From: Bacteroidota bacterium
GTDB taxonomy: Bacteria > Bacteroidota > Bacteroidia > Chitinophagales > Saprospiraceae
Direction of reading: 5' to 3'
DNA: 48,713 bases
NCBI GenBank assembly: GCA_017857395.1
Contig: JAFMDF010000033.1
Coordinates: 1 to 48,713, forward strand
Shown here one piece after another: positions 24,185 to 33,800 of this stretch. The translations under genes were made by a program, and so were the position numbers. Numbering within the stretch: the first letter of the stretch is position 1; each line of letters opens with the position of its first letter. The notes beneath the pieces are model-generated. The model saw nothing but the letters and a program-made list of their open reading frames with translations, ran no database searches and was not told the DNA's origin.

Positions 24185-25732
24185 ATGAAAAAACTAATCT
24201 ATTTCTTGCCTTTTTTAGCGATAACTTTACTCTTGCAAAATTGCACCTCAGAAGACACGAACAATACATCAAATAAATCCACTAATCCACCCAATATCAT
24301 TTATATCCTTGCCGACGATTTAGGCTACGGCGAATTGGGTATTTATGGGCAAGAACTCATCGAAACGCCCAATTTGGATGCTTTGGCAAAGTCGGGTATG
24401 CGTTTTACGCAGCATTATACGGGTGCGCCTGTTTGTGCGCCTGCTCGATGTGTATTATTAACAGGGCAACATACGGGACATGCGCATGTGCGCGGGAATG
24501 ATGAATGGAAAGCAAGAGGCGATGTTTGGAGTTATCAAGCGATGTTTGACAATCCGTTTTTGGAAGGACAGCGGCCTTTGCCTGATAGCATTGTTACGGT
24601 GGCAGAAATCTTGCAAACAGCAGGCTATAAAACGGGAAGTGTCGGTAAATGGGGCTTGGGTGCGCCCACGACGGAAGGCGTTCCGAATAAACAAGGTTTT
24701 GATTTTTTCTATGGGTATAATTGCCAACGTCAGGCACATACTTATTATCCGATGCACCTATGGCGGAATGAAGAACGGCATATTTTAAATAATAAGATGG
24801 TCGCACCAAGAGCTAATTTAGCGGAAGGGGCAGATCCGAATGATGCAGCTAGTTATGCCGATTTTCGCTTAAATGATTATGCGCCAACTCTAATGCACGA
24901 AGAGGCTTTAGGTTTTATGGAAGCGAATAAAGACCAACCTTTTTTCTTATATTATGCCTCGCCAATTCCGCATTTGCCTTTGCAAGCACCTCAGCGTTGG
25001 GTAGACTATTATCGAAAAAAATTGGGCGAAGAAGCGCCTTATACAGATAAATCTTATTATCCCAATCAATATCCTAGAGCGGCTTATGCAGGGATGATTT
25101 CTTATTTGGATGAACAAGTCGGTGATTTAGTGAAGAAGTTAAAGGAAATGGGCGTTTATGAAAATACCTTAATTATTTTTTCTAGTGATAATGGACCGAC
25201 TTATACAGGTGGTGCTGACACGCCTTTTTTTGATAGCGCCAAACCCTTTAAAACGGAATACGGCTGGGGCAAAGGTTTTACGCATGAAGGCGGTATTCGA
25301 GTACCGATGATGGCTAGTTGGCCGAATCATATCGAGGCTGGCAGCCAGTCTGACCATATTTCAGCTTTTTATGATGTCTTGCCTACGCTTTGTGAAGTCG
25401 CTGGACAGCCTATTCCAAGTACGACTGATGGCATTAGTTTTTTACCAACGCTCTTACAAAAAAACCAAAAAGCACACGATTATTTGTATTGGGAATTTCC
25501 TGCTTATCAAGGACAACAGGCGGTTCGAATGGGTAAATGGAAGGCGATTCGGGCAGATATTTTTAAAGGAAATATGGACTTGCAGTTGTTTGATTTGGAT
25601 ATTGACCCACGGGAACAACATGACGTGGCTGAAGCTAATCCTGCTGTTGTGCAACAAATAGAAGATATCATGAAAGCAGCGCATATTCCTGCTACTATTG
25701 AGCGGTTTAAGATTAAAGAATTGGGGGATTAA
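24185..25732 (+). CDS. Sulfatase lipoprotein
   Basis: A 515-residue type I sulfatase. It begins with a lipoprotein signal (MKKLIYFLPFLAITLLLQNC, lipid Cys20) and an acidic TSED just after. The catalytic signature CAPARCVLLTG has C84 for conversion to formylglycine, with R88 two sites on from the proline. Metal ligands expected in the family are visible as DD (44-45) in IYILADDLGYGE and as the late SSDNGP. It hydrolyses sulfate esters, typically of polysaccharides or small aryl esters, from the outer membrane surface. The formylglycine-generating enzyme is not in the window. The layout (LADDLGYGELGIYGQ, HTGHAHVRGN) is that of arylsulfatase A-like Bacteroidota enzymes used in algal polysaccharide breakdown, but there is no adjacent polysaccharide locus. 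Stop at 25730-25732. Confidence 0.93.
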   Translation: MKKLIYFLPFLAITLLLQNCTSEDTNNTSNKSTNPPNIIYILADDLGYGELGIYGQELIETPNLDALAKSGMRFTQHYTGAPVCAPARCVLLTGQHTGHAHVRGNDEWKARGDVWSYQAMFDNPFLEGQRPLPDSIVTVAEILQTAGYKTGSVGKWGLGAPTTEGVPNKQGFDFFYGYNCQRQAHTYYPMHLWRNEERHILNNKMVAPRANLAEGADPNDAASYADFRLNDYAPTLMHEEALGFMEANKDQPFFLYYASPIPHLPLQAPQRWVDYYRKKLGEEAPYTDKSYYPNQYPRAAYAGMISYLDEQVGDLVKKLKEMGVYENTLIIFSSDNGPTYTGGADTPFFDSAKPFKTEYGWGKGFTHEGGIRVPMMASWPNHIEAGSQSDHISAFYDVLPTLCEVAGQPIPSTTDGISFLPTLLQKNQKAHDYLYWEFPAYQGQQAVRMGKWKAIRADIFKGNMDLQLFDLDIDPREQHDVAEANPAVVQQIEDIMKAAHIPATIERFKIKELGD

Positions 25733-25753
25733 GGCATCACATTTTATTTCTAT

Positions 25754-25927
25754 TTAAGTTAAACTCGCCAAAGCTTCATTGCTAATAATGGTACTGTAAT
25801 CACTATTATAAAGCATCTCATTTCTATCTAGAAATAATAAAAAACAACCTGCGGCGATGCGTTTATTCCCATCCACAAAAGAATGGTTTTTAGTCACCAA
25901 ATAGAGCAACATGGCGGCCTTTATGCT
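25754..25927 (-). pseudogene. Decayed RhuM/Fic (Doc-like) fragment
   Basis: The minus strand reads SIKAAMLLYLVTKNHSFVDG then NKRIAAGCFLLFLDRNEMLY and a short tail ending SNEALASLT, stop at 25756-25754. The core HSFVDGNKR is the Fic/Doc motif HxFxDGNKR, and the surrounding phrase matches the C-terminal part of RhuM-type virulence/Fic proteins. Complete members need about 250 further residues before it and a few dozen after; here the frame meets a stop at the left end of the fragment and runs into the palindrome at 25929-25981 on the other side. It is a relic of a toxin-like gene; no antitoxin is adjacent. Confidence 0.75.
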
Positions 25928-25928
25928 A

Positions 25929-25981
25929 CTCGCCTCTGGCGAAATTTTAAAGGCTTTTTATTGATGCTCGCCAGAGGCGAG
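25929..25981. repeat. 14-bp palindrome at the broken end of the RhuM relic
   Basis: CTCGCCTCTGGCGA (25929-25942) and TCGCCAGAGGCGAG (25968-25981) pair perfectly across 25 bases. It is GC-rich compared with its surroundings and lies exactly where homology to RhuM stops. Confidence 0.85.
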
Positions 25982-26005
25982 GGAATAGTAGTGCCGGACT
26001 ACAGC

Positions 26006-26539
26006 CTATCCTCCACATTTTTTACAAGCTCTCCCTTCCTTATTTGTACCAATACGTCCCCGAGTCTTTTTAAAATAAGTGCAAGTATTATTATGCCGAA
26101 CTTTACTAACTTTTGTTAGCCAATAAGTCGTAGGAATATTAGGTTGACTACGGGGTAATTTTTCAAAATCATTGGGCCAAAGCCAAACCTTTACCGAATC
26201 CTGCAATCCAAAAGTAGCCAAGGTACTTTGTAATTGGACACTATATTTATAGTCCTTGTGGTCCTCTTCTAGAATCAAGACAATGCCCGGTGTTTTGCCT
26301 GTTTGCAAACCATACCATAAAGCTTGTCCAATCGAGTTTTTCCACTTGCGAGCAAATTCGACTTCTATGGCATGCGTCTCATTTAATATGTCCACTCTAC
26401 CACTTTGTACGCTTACCTCTAATTCACCACCTAATTTTTCGGCAATGCGTTTAGCATAGGAACGTTCGCTTGTTTTTTGGGCGATGATAGTAGTGGTTAG
26501 TAATAAAAAAAGAAGCAAGAAGCCTATTATTTTGTGCAT
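26006..26539 (-). CDS. Secreted nuclease-fold-like protein with C-terminal Cys/His motif
   Basis: A 177-residue protein with a signal peptide (MHKIIGFLLLFLLLTTTIIA, cleavage before QK). Residues about 26-90 look like a PD-(D/E)XK nuclease fold: ERSYAKRIAEKLGGELEV, then GRVDILNETHAIEVEFARKWKNSIGQALWY with D50, E59 and Q72, and a strand PGIVLIL. The usual catalytic Lys of E-x-K is Glu here (E61). Residues 148-177 (RHNNTCTYFKKTRGRIGTNK then EGRACKKCGG) have H149, C153, C172 and C175, in the spacing of a small zinc site; a similar HNxxCxYY...ACxxCGG tail occurs in exported proteins of other bacteria. Downstream lies the RhuM relic. A secreted or periplasmic DNA-processing role is inferred, not shown. 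Confidence 0.65.
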   Translation of the reverse strand: MHKIIGFLLLFLLLTTTIIAQKTSERSYAKRIAEKLGGELEVSVQSGRVDILNETHAIEVEFARKWKNSIGQALWYGLQTGKTPGIVLILEEDHKDYKYSVQLQSTLATFGLQDSVKVWLWPNDFEKLPRSQPNIPTTYWLTKVSKVRHNNTCTYFKKTRGRIGTNKEGRACKKCGG

Positions 26540-26663
26540 GAAGTGTGGTTATTAAACTTTGATAAACCGATAAACGTTTGCTAAATTGGCCATTATTATA
26601 GTAACTAACAAACCAACAAAAAATAAACTGTCAATCATGCCAATATATATGTTTTATTGACAA

Positions 26664-27224
26664 CTACCAATCGCCAAACTTCCTATTTTTCTTTAAAGAC
26701 TGTTCATAATCCAAAGCAACCCTATTAAAAATGGCATTTATTTCCCTTTTTAATTCTTTGGTTTTGGTTCTAGGTACACCGTTTTTATTAAAATAAAATT
26801 TTGTCAAAGGCGCTTGTTTTTCTATTACTCCGCGATTTAACAACGCTACTTTAGTCCTAATCAAGGAAAATTTGGTTCGATTATCTTGACAATAAATTTT
26901 AAGCACAAAAAGCAATCGGTTATTCGTATTTATTTTTTTCTTGGTGACTGCTCCTAAAATCTTGACTGCATTTTCTATTTTGACATTGATCGCCTCATTG
27001 CCATAGGCCACTATTTTTCCATTGGATCGGTCTTCAAATCCAATCAAATCTTTGCCCATCCAAGTAGTTTCTGCCAACCATTCTTTAGCAGCTAAGAATA
27101 ATTCATCTTTTGTCCTATTTTCTATAGAAATTATTTTTTCAAAATAGATATCTTCGACCGTTTCATAAACCTGAGCGACGGCAAAAGAGGGAATTAATAA
27201 GCATAAATAGCATAGGATTTTCAT
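26664..27224 (-). CDS. Exported DUF4468-like protein
   Basis: A 186-residue exported protein from ATG 27224 (MKILCYLCLLIPSFAVAQ); the ATG at 27242 would add six residues and is also possible. The mature protein begins VYETVEDIYFEKIISIENRTKDELFLAAKEWLAETTWMGKDLIGFED and goes on with GKIVAYGNEAINVKIE and LLFVLKIYCQDNRTKFSL, the strand/helix order of the DUF4468 (TBP-like fold) family common in Bacteroidota. Such proteins are periplasmic and of unknown function. A basic helical end (KTKELKREINAIFNRVALDYEQSLKKNR) follows. The gene is downstream of and on the same strand as cutA with a 60-base gap, so the two may be co-transcribed. Confidence 0.75.
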   Translation of the reverse strand: MKILCYLCLLIPSFAVAQVYETVEDIYFEKIISIENRTKDELFLAAKEWLAETTWMGKDLIGFEDRSNGKIVAYGNEAINVKIENAVKILGAVTKKKINTNNRLLFVLKIYCQDNRTKFSLIRTKVALLNRGVIEKQAPLTKFYFNKNGVPRTKTKELKREINAIFNRVALDYEQSLKKNRKFGDW

Positions 27225-27284
27225 TTTGTGAAGATACGGCATTTATTCAATTTTGATAAGGAACGTTACTTTTCTTTGATTGAC

Positions 27285-27608
27285 CTATTTACCCTTGGTT
27301 ACTTCAGTTATCCACGAAAGATAAGCAGTTGACCCTTTATTAATAGGCACTTGAATAATTTCAGGGGTCGTATATTCATGGTTTTTCAAAACAATTTTCT
27401 CAATTTGGTTATACAAACTTGCCTTCGATTTAATAAATAAAATAAATTCTTTATCCTCATTGACCTTTCCTTCCCAAGTATAAAAACTTTCGATCGGAAA
27501 TAGCTGAATACAAGCCGCTATTTTTTTCTTTAATAAGGCGTTGATAATTTTTTTACCGTTCTTTTTGGTGTTCGTGGTGGTCATTACTAGAGCGTACTTG
27601 GTTTTCAT
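27285..27608 (-). CDS. cutA: Divalent cation tolerance protein CutA
   Basis: A 107-residue protein of the CutA1 family: YALVMTTTNTKKNGKKIINALLKKKIAACIQL, FPIESFYTWEGKVNEDKEFILFIKSKASLYNQIEKIVLKNHEYTTPEI, then IIQVPINKGSTAYLSWI. CutA1 is a small trimeric ferredoxin-like protein that binds divalent metal and affects copper tolerance; C33 in AAC and the H-x-Y-x-x-P-E section are family positions. Length and order are normal. The ATG at 27608 is the only sensible start. Upstream, a minus-strand TAAATTTG box (27696-27689) may be its promoter. The DUF4468-like gene follows on the same strand. Confidence 0.93.
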   Translation of the reverse strand: MKTKYALVMTTTNTKKNGKKIINALLKKKIAACIQLFPIESFYTWEGKVNEDKEFILFIKSKASLYNQIEKIVLKNHEYTTPEIIQVPINKGSTAYLSWITEVTKGK

Positions 27609-27688
27609 GTGTCTAATTTTTTAGCTAAGATACGGAATTTGAATTTTATAGGATTTGGGTTGGTACCTTTAATTTCCTATTTTTAATA

Positions 27689-27696
27689 CAAATTTA
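27689..27696 (-). promoter_or_regulatory. -7 box of cutA
   Basis: Minus-strand TAAATTTG fits TAnnTTTG, about 80 bases before the cutA ATG. The -33 element is not clear. Confidence 0.35.
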
Positions 27697-27732
27697 TCGG
27701 CATTTCCTACTCCCGCCAGCCGCCTAAGCTAC

Positions 27733-27763
27733 GTAAAAAGGGGCTTGCAAAAGCAAGCCCCTT
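27733..27763 (-). terminator. Terminator of the giant adhesin gene
   Basis: A perfect 11-bp stem, AAGGGGCTTGC (27738-27748) with GCAAGCCCCTT (27753-27763), and an AAAA loop. On the minus strand it is followed by TTTTTAC. It is about 90 bases past the stop of the giant gene. Confidence 0.9.
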
Positions 27764-27806
27764 AAACAACCAATTTTAGGAACATCTGTATTTTTTCAGT
27801 TACCTA

Positions 27807-27841
27807 TTGCCAGTTGTCGGTTCAAAACTGGCAACTGGCAA
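27807..27841. repeat. CTGGCAA inverted repeat after the giant gene
   Basis: TTGCCAGTTG (27807-27816) and CAACTGGCAA (27832-27841) pair over 10 bp. The right arm is part of two tandem CTGGCAA-type heptamers. It lies between the adhesin stop and its terminator. Confidence 0.7.
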
Positions 27842-27852
27842 CCATCCAACTG

Positions 27853-30800
27853 TTATCGCTGTATATTAATAAAGCCTGAATGCTGCTTGCCTTTTCCGTC
27901 GGATAAGATGTAGAAGTACGTACCGTTTGGTAAGATTTCGCCATCTACTTCACCGCCCCAGCTATTATCGTAGCCAGTTTGTTCGTAAAGTAGTTTACCA
28001 TATCGGTTGAAAATCTTCAACTCATTTTCTGGGTAGGCTTCTAAACCTTCAATCTTGAAGTAATCGTTGATGTCATCTCGATTTGGGGAGATGGCATTGA
28101 ATACTTTGATTGGTGCACATGCTACTGTTACTTTCACCGTCGCTTCTTCACAGCCTTGACCGTTACACAGTTCGTAGCGGAAGAAGTCTGGTTCTTGTGC
28201 ATTACAGTAATCTGTTGCTGGCTCGTAAGTCACTGTATTATCTGTATTTATTGTTACCGTACCATATTTTGGTGCTTCTAGGATGTTGATAGTTACCTCA
28301 GCCGCTGCTCTATCTTCGCTTACTACTTCGATGATAGAAGACTCATTTACCATGGTCGTCGTTTCATTATCTGTAGCTACTGGCAATCCATTCGATTTGT
28401 CAACGGTAGGCGTCACCGTTGGATTATCAATACTCAATCCGTTGTCCGCAATTGGTATTTTGCTATCTCCAATTTGTAAGCAGTTGACTTTGATGACTAA
28501 TTGGTCTTCGCAACCTGTTAACTCATTGGTGAACGTAAATACATGCTTGCCTGCTCCAGCATATAACTGAATCGAATTGGCATCCGTATCACATTTATCA
28601 ACTTCGCCTGTGTACATTTCCCCGTTATGGTCGATGGTAAAGTTGCCTAACTCACTTCTTGGAATTTCTACACAGAAGCCAATTGTTTCGTTGCAAGTCG
28701 CAATTCTGTATTGTTCAGCAGTACTAGCAATGAAGTCTTCGCATTCTGGTTTTCCTCCGTTACATAAAACGGTAGCCGTGAAGCTGTCTTCGCAAAGCGT
28801 GAAGTTATTGCTAATGGTTACTTGATTTACACCTGCATTGAACGTTAATAAAGTACCCATTGGAACTAAGTTAGAATTCAATTCTAGGATAGCGAAGGCA
28901 CCTGTATTCAATTGCTCAATATCCATCATGCCGTAGGTAGATGCCGCTACTCCACCTTGTAAGGTTAAAGTACTTGGGTCTTGGAACCAGTTGCCATTTG
29001 AATCCCAAGCGTTCATCAAGTTGACTAACTCATTTAAGTTGTTAAACTGACCTGAGTAAGTCTGCCCATTAACTGACCAAGAACGTAATCTATAAGGTCC
29101 ATTAGCACCTCTGTCTGGCATCGTGAAGTAAGTGTAAGCATAAAGCGTGTCAAAATTACAGCCCATGAATCCACCTGTATAATTCGCACCATTGACCGTA
29201 ATGCTATAGTCCAAGACATTTTCTAATGGAATCTCTACACAAATCTGACCGCCGACATTACAGTTAGTCGTTGTTACCGTCGTTTGCTGCATGGCTACAA
29301 TTTCTTCGGTACAAACTGGAGTTGGTGTTGCATCAAAGCATCGCTTCAATAAAACCGTCTCCTCACAACAAGTACTGATATTTCTGATGGTTACAATCAA
29401 TTCTGATGCGTTGCCCATTGGTACTTCTACTAAAGTTCCAGTAGCTACACCCGTTACGTTTGGATTTAAGGTTGTTTCTATCCAAGTAACTTGATGTGTA
29501 ATTGTCAAATCGCCATAAGTTGCTGCTGGATTACCACCTCTGATGATTAATACACTTGCATCCTGTGTCCAATTACCCGCTGGATCAACTGAGTTCATCC
29601 AGTTGGTTAATTCCGCCATGTTGTTGACCATCGTGGTGTACATCGCTCCATTAACCGTCCAATTATCTACTTTGTATGGTCCACTGTTTCCTCCTCCTTG
29701 TAATAAAGAATAAGAATAAGCAGTCAAGTTTTCAAAGTTACAACCGTGATTAGGATTAATTGTTTGTCCTGATGCTGTGATTAAATATTGACCAATATCT
29801 TCTTGTCTAACTGGTAAGCAAAGCTCACCGACTGTTGCTCCCTGTGCTACACAAACTTCTCTTTCTGGTGAAATCGGTGTACAGTTATTACAATCTTGTG
29901 TTAAGTTGATATTAGAAATCACATCACAACCCATTCTATCTGTAATAACTATTTTATAATTACCTGCTGGTAAATTATTAGCCGTACTACTATTCGATAC
30001 ATTCGGCGACCATGCATAAGTAAAGTCCCCTGAACCACCAAATACCGCCAAGCTAATTCGGCCATCATTATTACAACAACCTGGGTTAATGATACTTGGA
30101 TTAACTGTTGGCGCACCTAGAACAGATACCGTCACTTGGTCGCTCCCAACGCAACCATTTCCATTATTTGTTGTAACGGTATAAATCGTCGTTGATGCTG
30201 GGCTAGCTACTGGATTCGCAATATTTGGATTGCTTAAGCCTGTCGCTGGACTCCAGTTATAAGTCAGACCTCCACTTGCATTTAAGAAAGCACTTTCGCC
30301 TGCACAAATTGATTGATCAACTCCTGCATTTGCTGCTGCGCCATTACTTACTGCAACTGTTACTTGGTCTGTATCTACACAACCTCCTGCCGTTCTTACC
30401 GTCACGGTGTAAGTAGTCGTTGCTATTGGTGAAACTGTTGGGTTCGCAATATTTGGATTACTTAATCCGAATGTTGGACTCCAACTGTAGCTGATTCCTC
30501 CGCTTGCTGCTAACTGAGCCGTATTGCCTGCACAAACTGTTTGGTCTGGGCCAGCATTGGCTACTGCATCTCCACTTACAAATACAACTATTTCATCACT
30601 TCCGACACAACCGTTCGCATCTGTGACAAATACGGTATAAACCGTCGTTTGTGCTGGAGAAGCAAATGGTGTCGGACTTGTTGGGTCACTTAAGCCAGTG
30701 GCTGGCGAATATAAGTAAGATGCGCCAGTCGTTACCGTTAATTGAATACTTCCACCTGGGCAAATCGTTTTATCTTCACAGCCTACTACTTCTGTAGGTT

Positions 30801-33800
30801 GCGTTACAAATACCGTCACTTGGTCGCTGCTTGTACAGTTTCCTCCACTAGTAGAAGTTACCGTATAAGTAGTCGTTACTGATGGGCTAGCAGTTGGGTT
30901 GGCAATATTAGGATTGCTTAAACCAGTTGCTGGACTCCAGGTATAATTTGAACCGCCCGTTGCATTTAAAGTTGTTGAACTTCCTACGCAAGTCGTTTGG
31001 TCTTGTCCTGCATTGACTTGTGCTCCGTTGTTTACAAAGACCGTTACTTGGTCTGTACCCACACATCCTTCAGCCGTCGTCACTTGTACGGTATAAGTAG
31101 TCGTTGCAATTGGCGTTAACGTTGGATTCGCAATATTTGGATTACTTAAGCCGAAGCTTGGACTCCAGTTATAAGTCACGCCACCGCTTGCGGATAATTG
31201 AACCGTACTTCCACCGCAAGTTGTTTGGTCTGGGCCTGCATTCACCGTCGCACTTCCATTTACAGTCACTACTACTAAATCACTAGCAGAACAACCGAAG
31301 GCATCCGTTCCTGTCACTGTATAAGTAGTCGTCACGTTTGGAGAAGCATTTGGTGCTGGAGAGAATGGATTATCCAATCCTGTTGAAGGACTCCATACCC
31401 AACTTACGCCACCGTTAACTGTCAATCTTACACTTCCACCGTTACAGATGTATTTATCTGGACAACCTACTACCGTTGGGCCAGGATTCACACTTACTGT
31501 CGTACACGCTGTTCCTGAACAACCTTGTGCGTTCGTTGTCGTCACACAGTAAGTAGTTGTTGTATTTGGATTGGCAATTGGGTTGGCAATATTTGGATTG
31601 CTTAAGCCAGTTGCTGGACTCCAACTGTAAGTAGTTCCACCTGTTGCAGCTAAGGCAACTGGTTGACTACCGCAAGTAGAAGTATTTGGCGTAATGCCTA
31701 CATTTATATTATCATTTACAAAAATTGTTACTTGATCGGTACTTGTACAGCCTTGTGCATCATAACAAGTCACCGTGTAAGTCGTTGTCTGATTAACCGT
31801 CGCAATTGGATTTGGTACATTAGGATTAGATAATCCTGTTGCTGGACTCCATACACAGTTGACACCGCCCGTTGCGTTTAAGAAGACAGATGAACCGCTA
31901 CAAACTGTTTGGTCTACTCCTGCATTAATTATTGCACCACTACCAACTAAAACCGTTACTTGGTCTGTTGCTACACAATTGTTCGCATCTCTTACAGTTA
32001 CCGTATAAGTGGTCGTTGTACTCGGTGTCGCTACTGGATTGGCAATATTTGCATTGCTTAAGCCGAAGCTTGGACTCCAAATATAATTCACACCACCCGT
32101 TGCATTTAAGAAAGCTGTCGAGCCATTACAAATCGTTTGGTCTGCTCCTGCATTGGCAACCGCTCCATCTGGATCACATGGATCGTTTGGATCACTACCA
32201 AGCTGACTTTCTTGTGCATCTGAGTAGCCATCACCGTCTGAATCACAAGCTCCGTTCACGGTTACCATTACTTGGTCTGTCGCTGTACATCCGTCTGCTG
32301 TCGTTACGCTGACTGTATAAGTCATCGTCGTAGTTGGTGTCGTTACTGGATTCGCAATAGTTGGATTGCTTAATCCTGTCGCTGGACTCCATACATAATT
32401 CACGCCGCCCGTTGCATTTAAGAAGGCAGTTGCTCCGTTACAAATTGTTTGGTCTGCTCCTGCATTTACGATTGGGTTATTACCAACCGTTACCATTACT
32501 TGGTCAGTCGCTGTACATCCATCTGCTGTCGTTACGCTGACTGTATAAGTCATCGTCGTAGTTGGTGTCGCTACTGGATTTGCAATGTTTGCATTGTTTA
32601 AACCTGTTGCTGGACTCCATGTATAATTCACACCGCCCGTTGCATTTAAGAAAGCAGTTGCGCCGTTACAAATTGTTTGGTCTGCTCCTGCATTTACGAT
32701 TGGATTATCTCTAACCGTTACCATTACTTGGTCAGTCGCTGTACATCCATCTGCTGTGGTTACGCTGACTGTATAAGTCATCGTGGTGTTTGGTGTCGCT
32801 ACTGGATTTGCAATGTTTGCATTGTTTAAACCTGTTGCTGGACTCCATGTATAATTCACACCGCCCGTTGCATTTAAGAAAGCAGTTGCGCCGTTACAGA
32901 TTGTTTGGTCTGCTCCTGCATTCACAATTGGGTTATCTCTAACCGTTACCATTACTTGGTCTGTCGCTGTACATCCGTCTGCTGTCGTTACGCTGACTGT
33001 ATAAGTCATCGTCGTAGTTGGTGTCGCTACAGGATTGGCAATATTTGGATTGCTTAACCCTGTCGCTGGACTCCATGTATAATTCACACCGCCCGTTGCA
33101 CTTAAGAAGGCTGTTGCTCCGTTACAGATTGTTTGATCTGCTCCTGCATTCACGATTGGGTTATCTCTAACCGTTACCATTACTTGGTCAGTCGCTATAC
33201 ATCCGTCTGCTGTCGTTACGCTGACTGTATAAGTCATCGTGGTGTTTGGTGTCGCTACTGGATTGGCAATATTTGGATTGCTTAACCCTGTCGCTGGACT
33301 CCATGTATAATTCACACCGCCTGTTGCATTTAAGAAGGCTGTTGCTCCGTTACAAATTGTTTGGTCTGCTCCTGCATTCACAATTGGGTTATCTCTAACC
33401 GTTACCATTACTTGGTCTGTCGCTGTACATCCGTCTGCTGTCGTTACGCTGACTGTATAAGTCATCGTCGTAGTTGGTGTCGCTACTGGATTGGCAATAG
33501 TTGGATTGCTTAACCCTGTCGCTGGACTCCATGTATAATTCACACCGCCTGTTGCATTTAAGAAGGCTGATGCGCCGTTACAAATTGTTTGGTCTGCTCC
33601 TGCTTCTGCAACTGCGTTATTACTCACTGCAATTGTCACCTCATCCGTAGCTGTACATCCCTGTGCATTCGTCGCAGTTACGGTATAAGTTGTGGTCGTT
33701 GTTATAGTCGCTACGGGGCTTTCAATAGTTGGATTATTTAAGCCAGTTGCTGGACTCCATACATAACTGATACCGCCCGTTGCATTTAAGAAAGCTGGAG

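Noticed and set aside
24458-25684. Several frames opposite or inside the sulfatase gene
   Set aside because: They overlap a well-supported sulfatase with intact catalytic motif and show no domain of their own.
25883-26119. Plus-strand frame spanning the RhuM relic and the end of the nuclease-like gene
   Set aside because: It joins the palindrome and the complement of two minus-strand genes; no domain or start signal.
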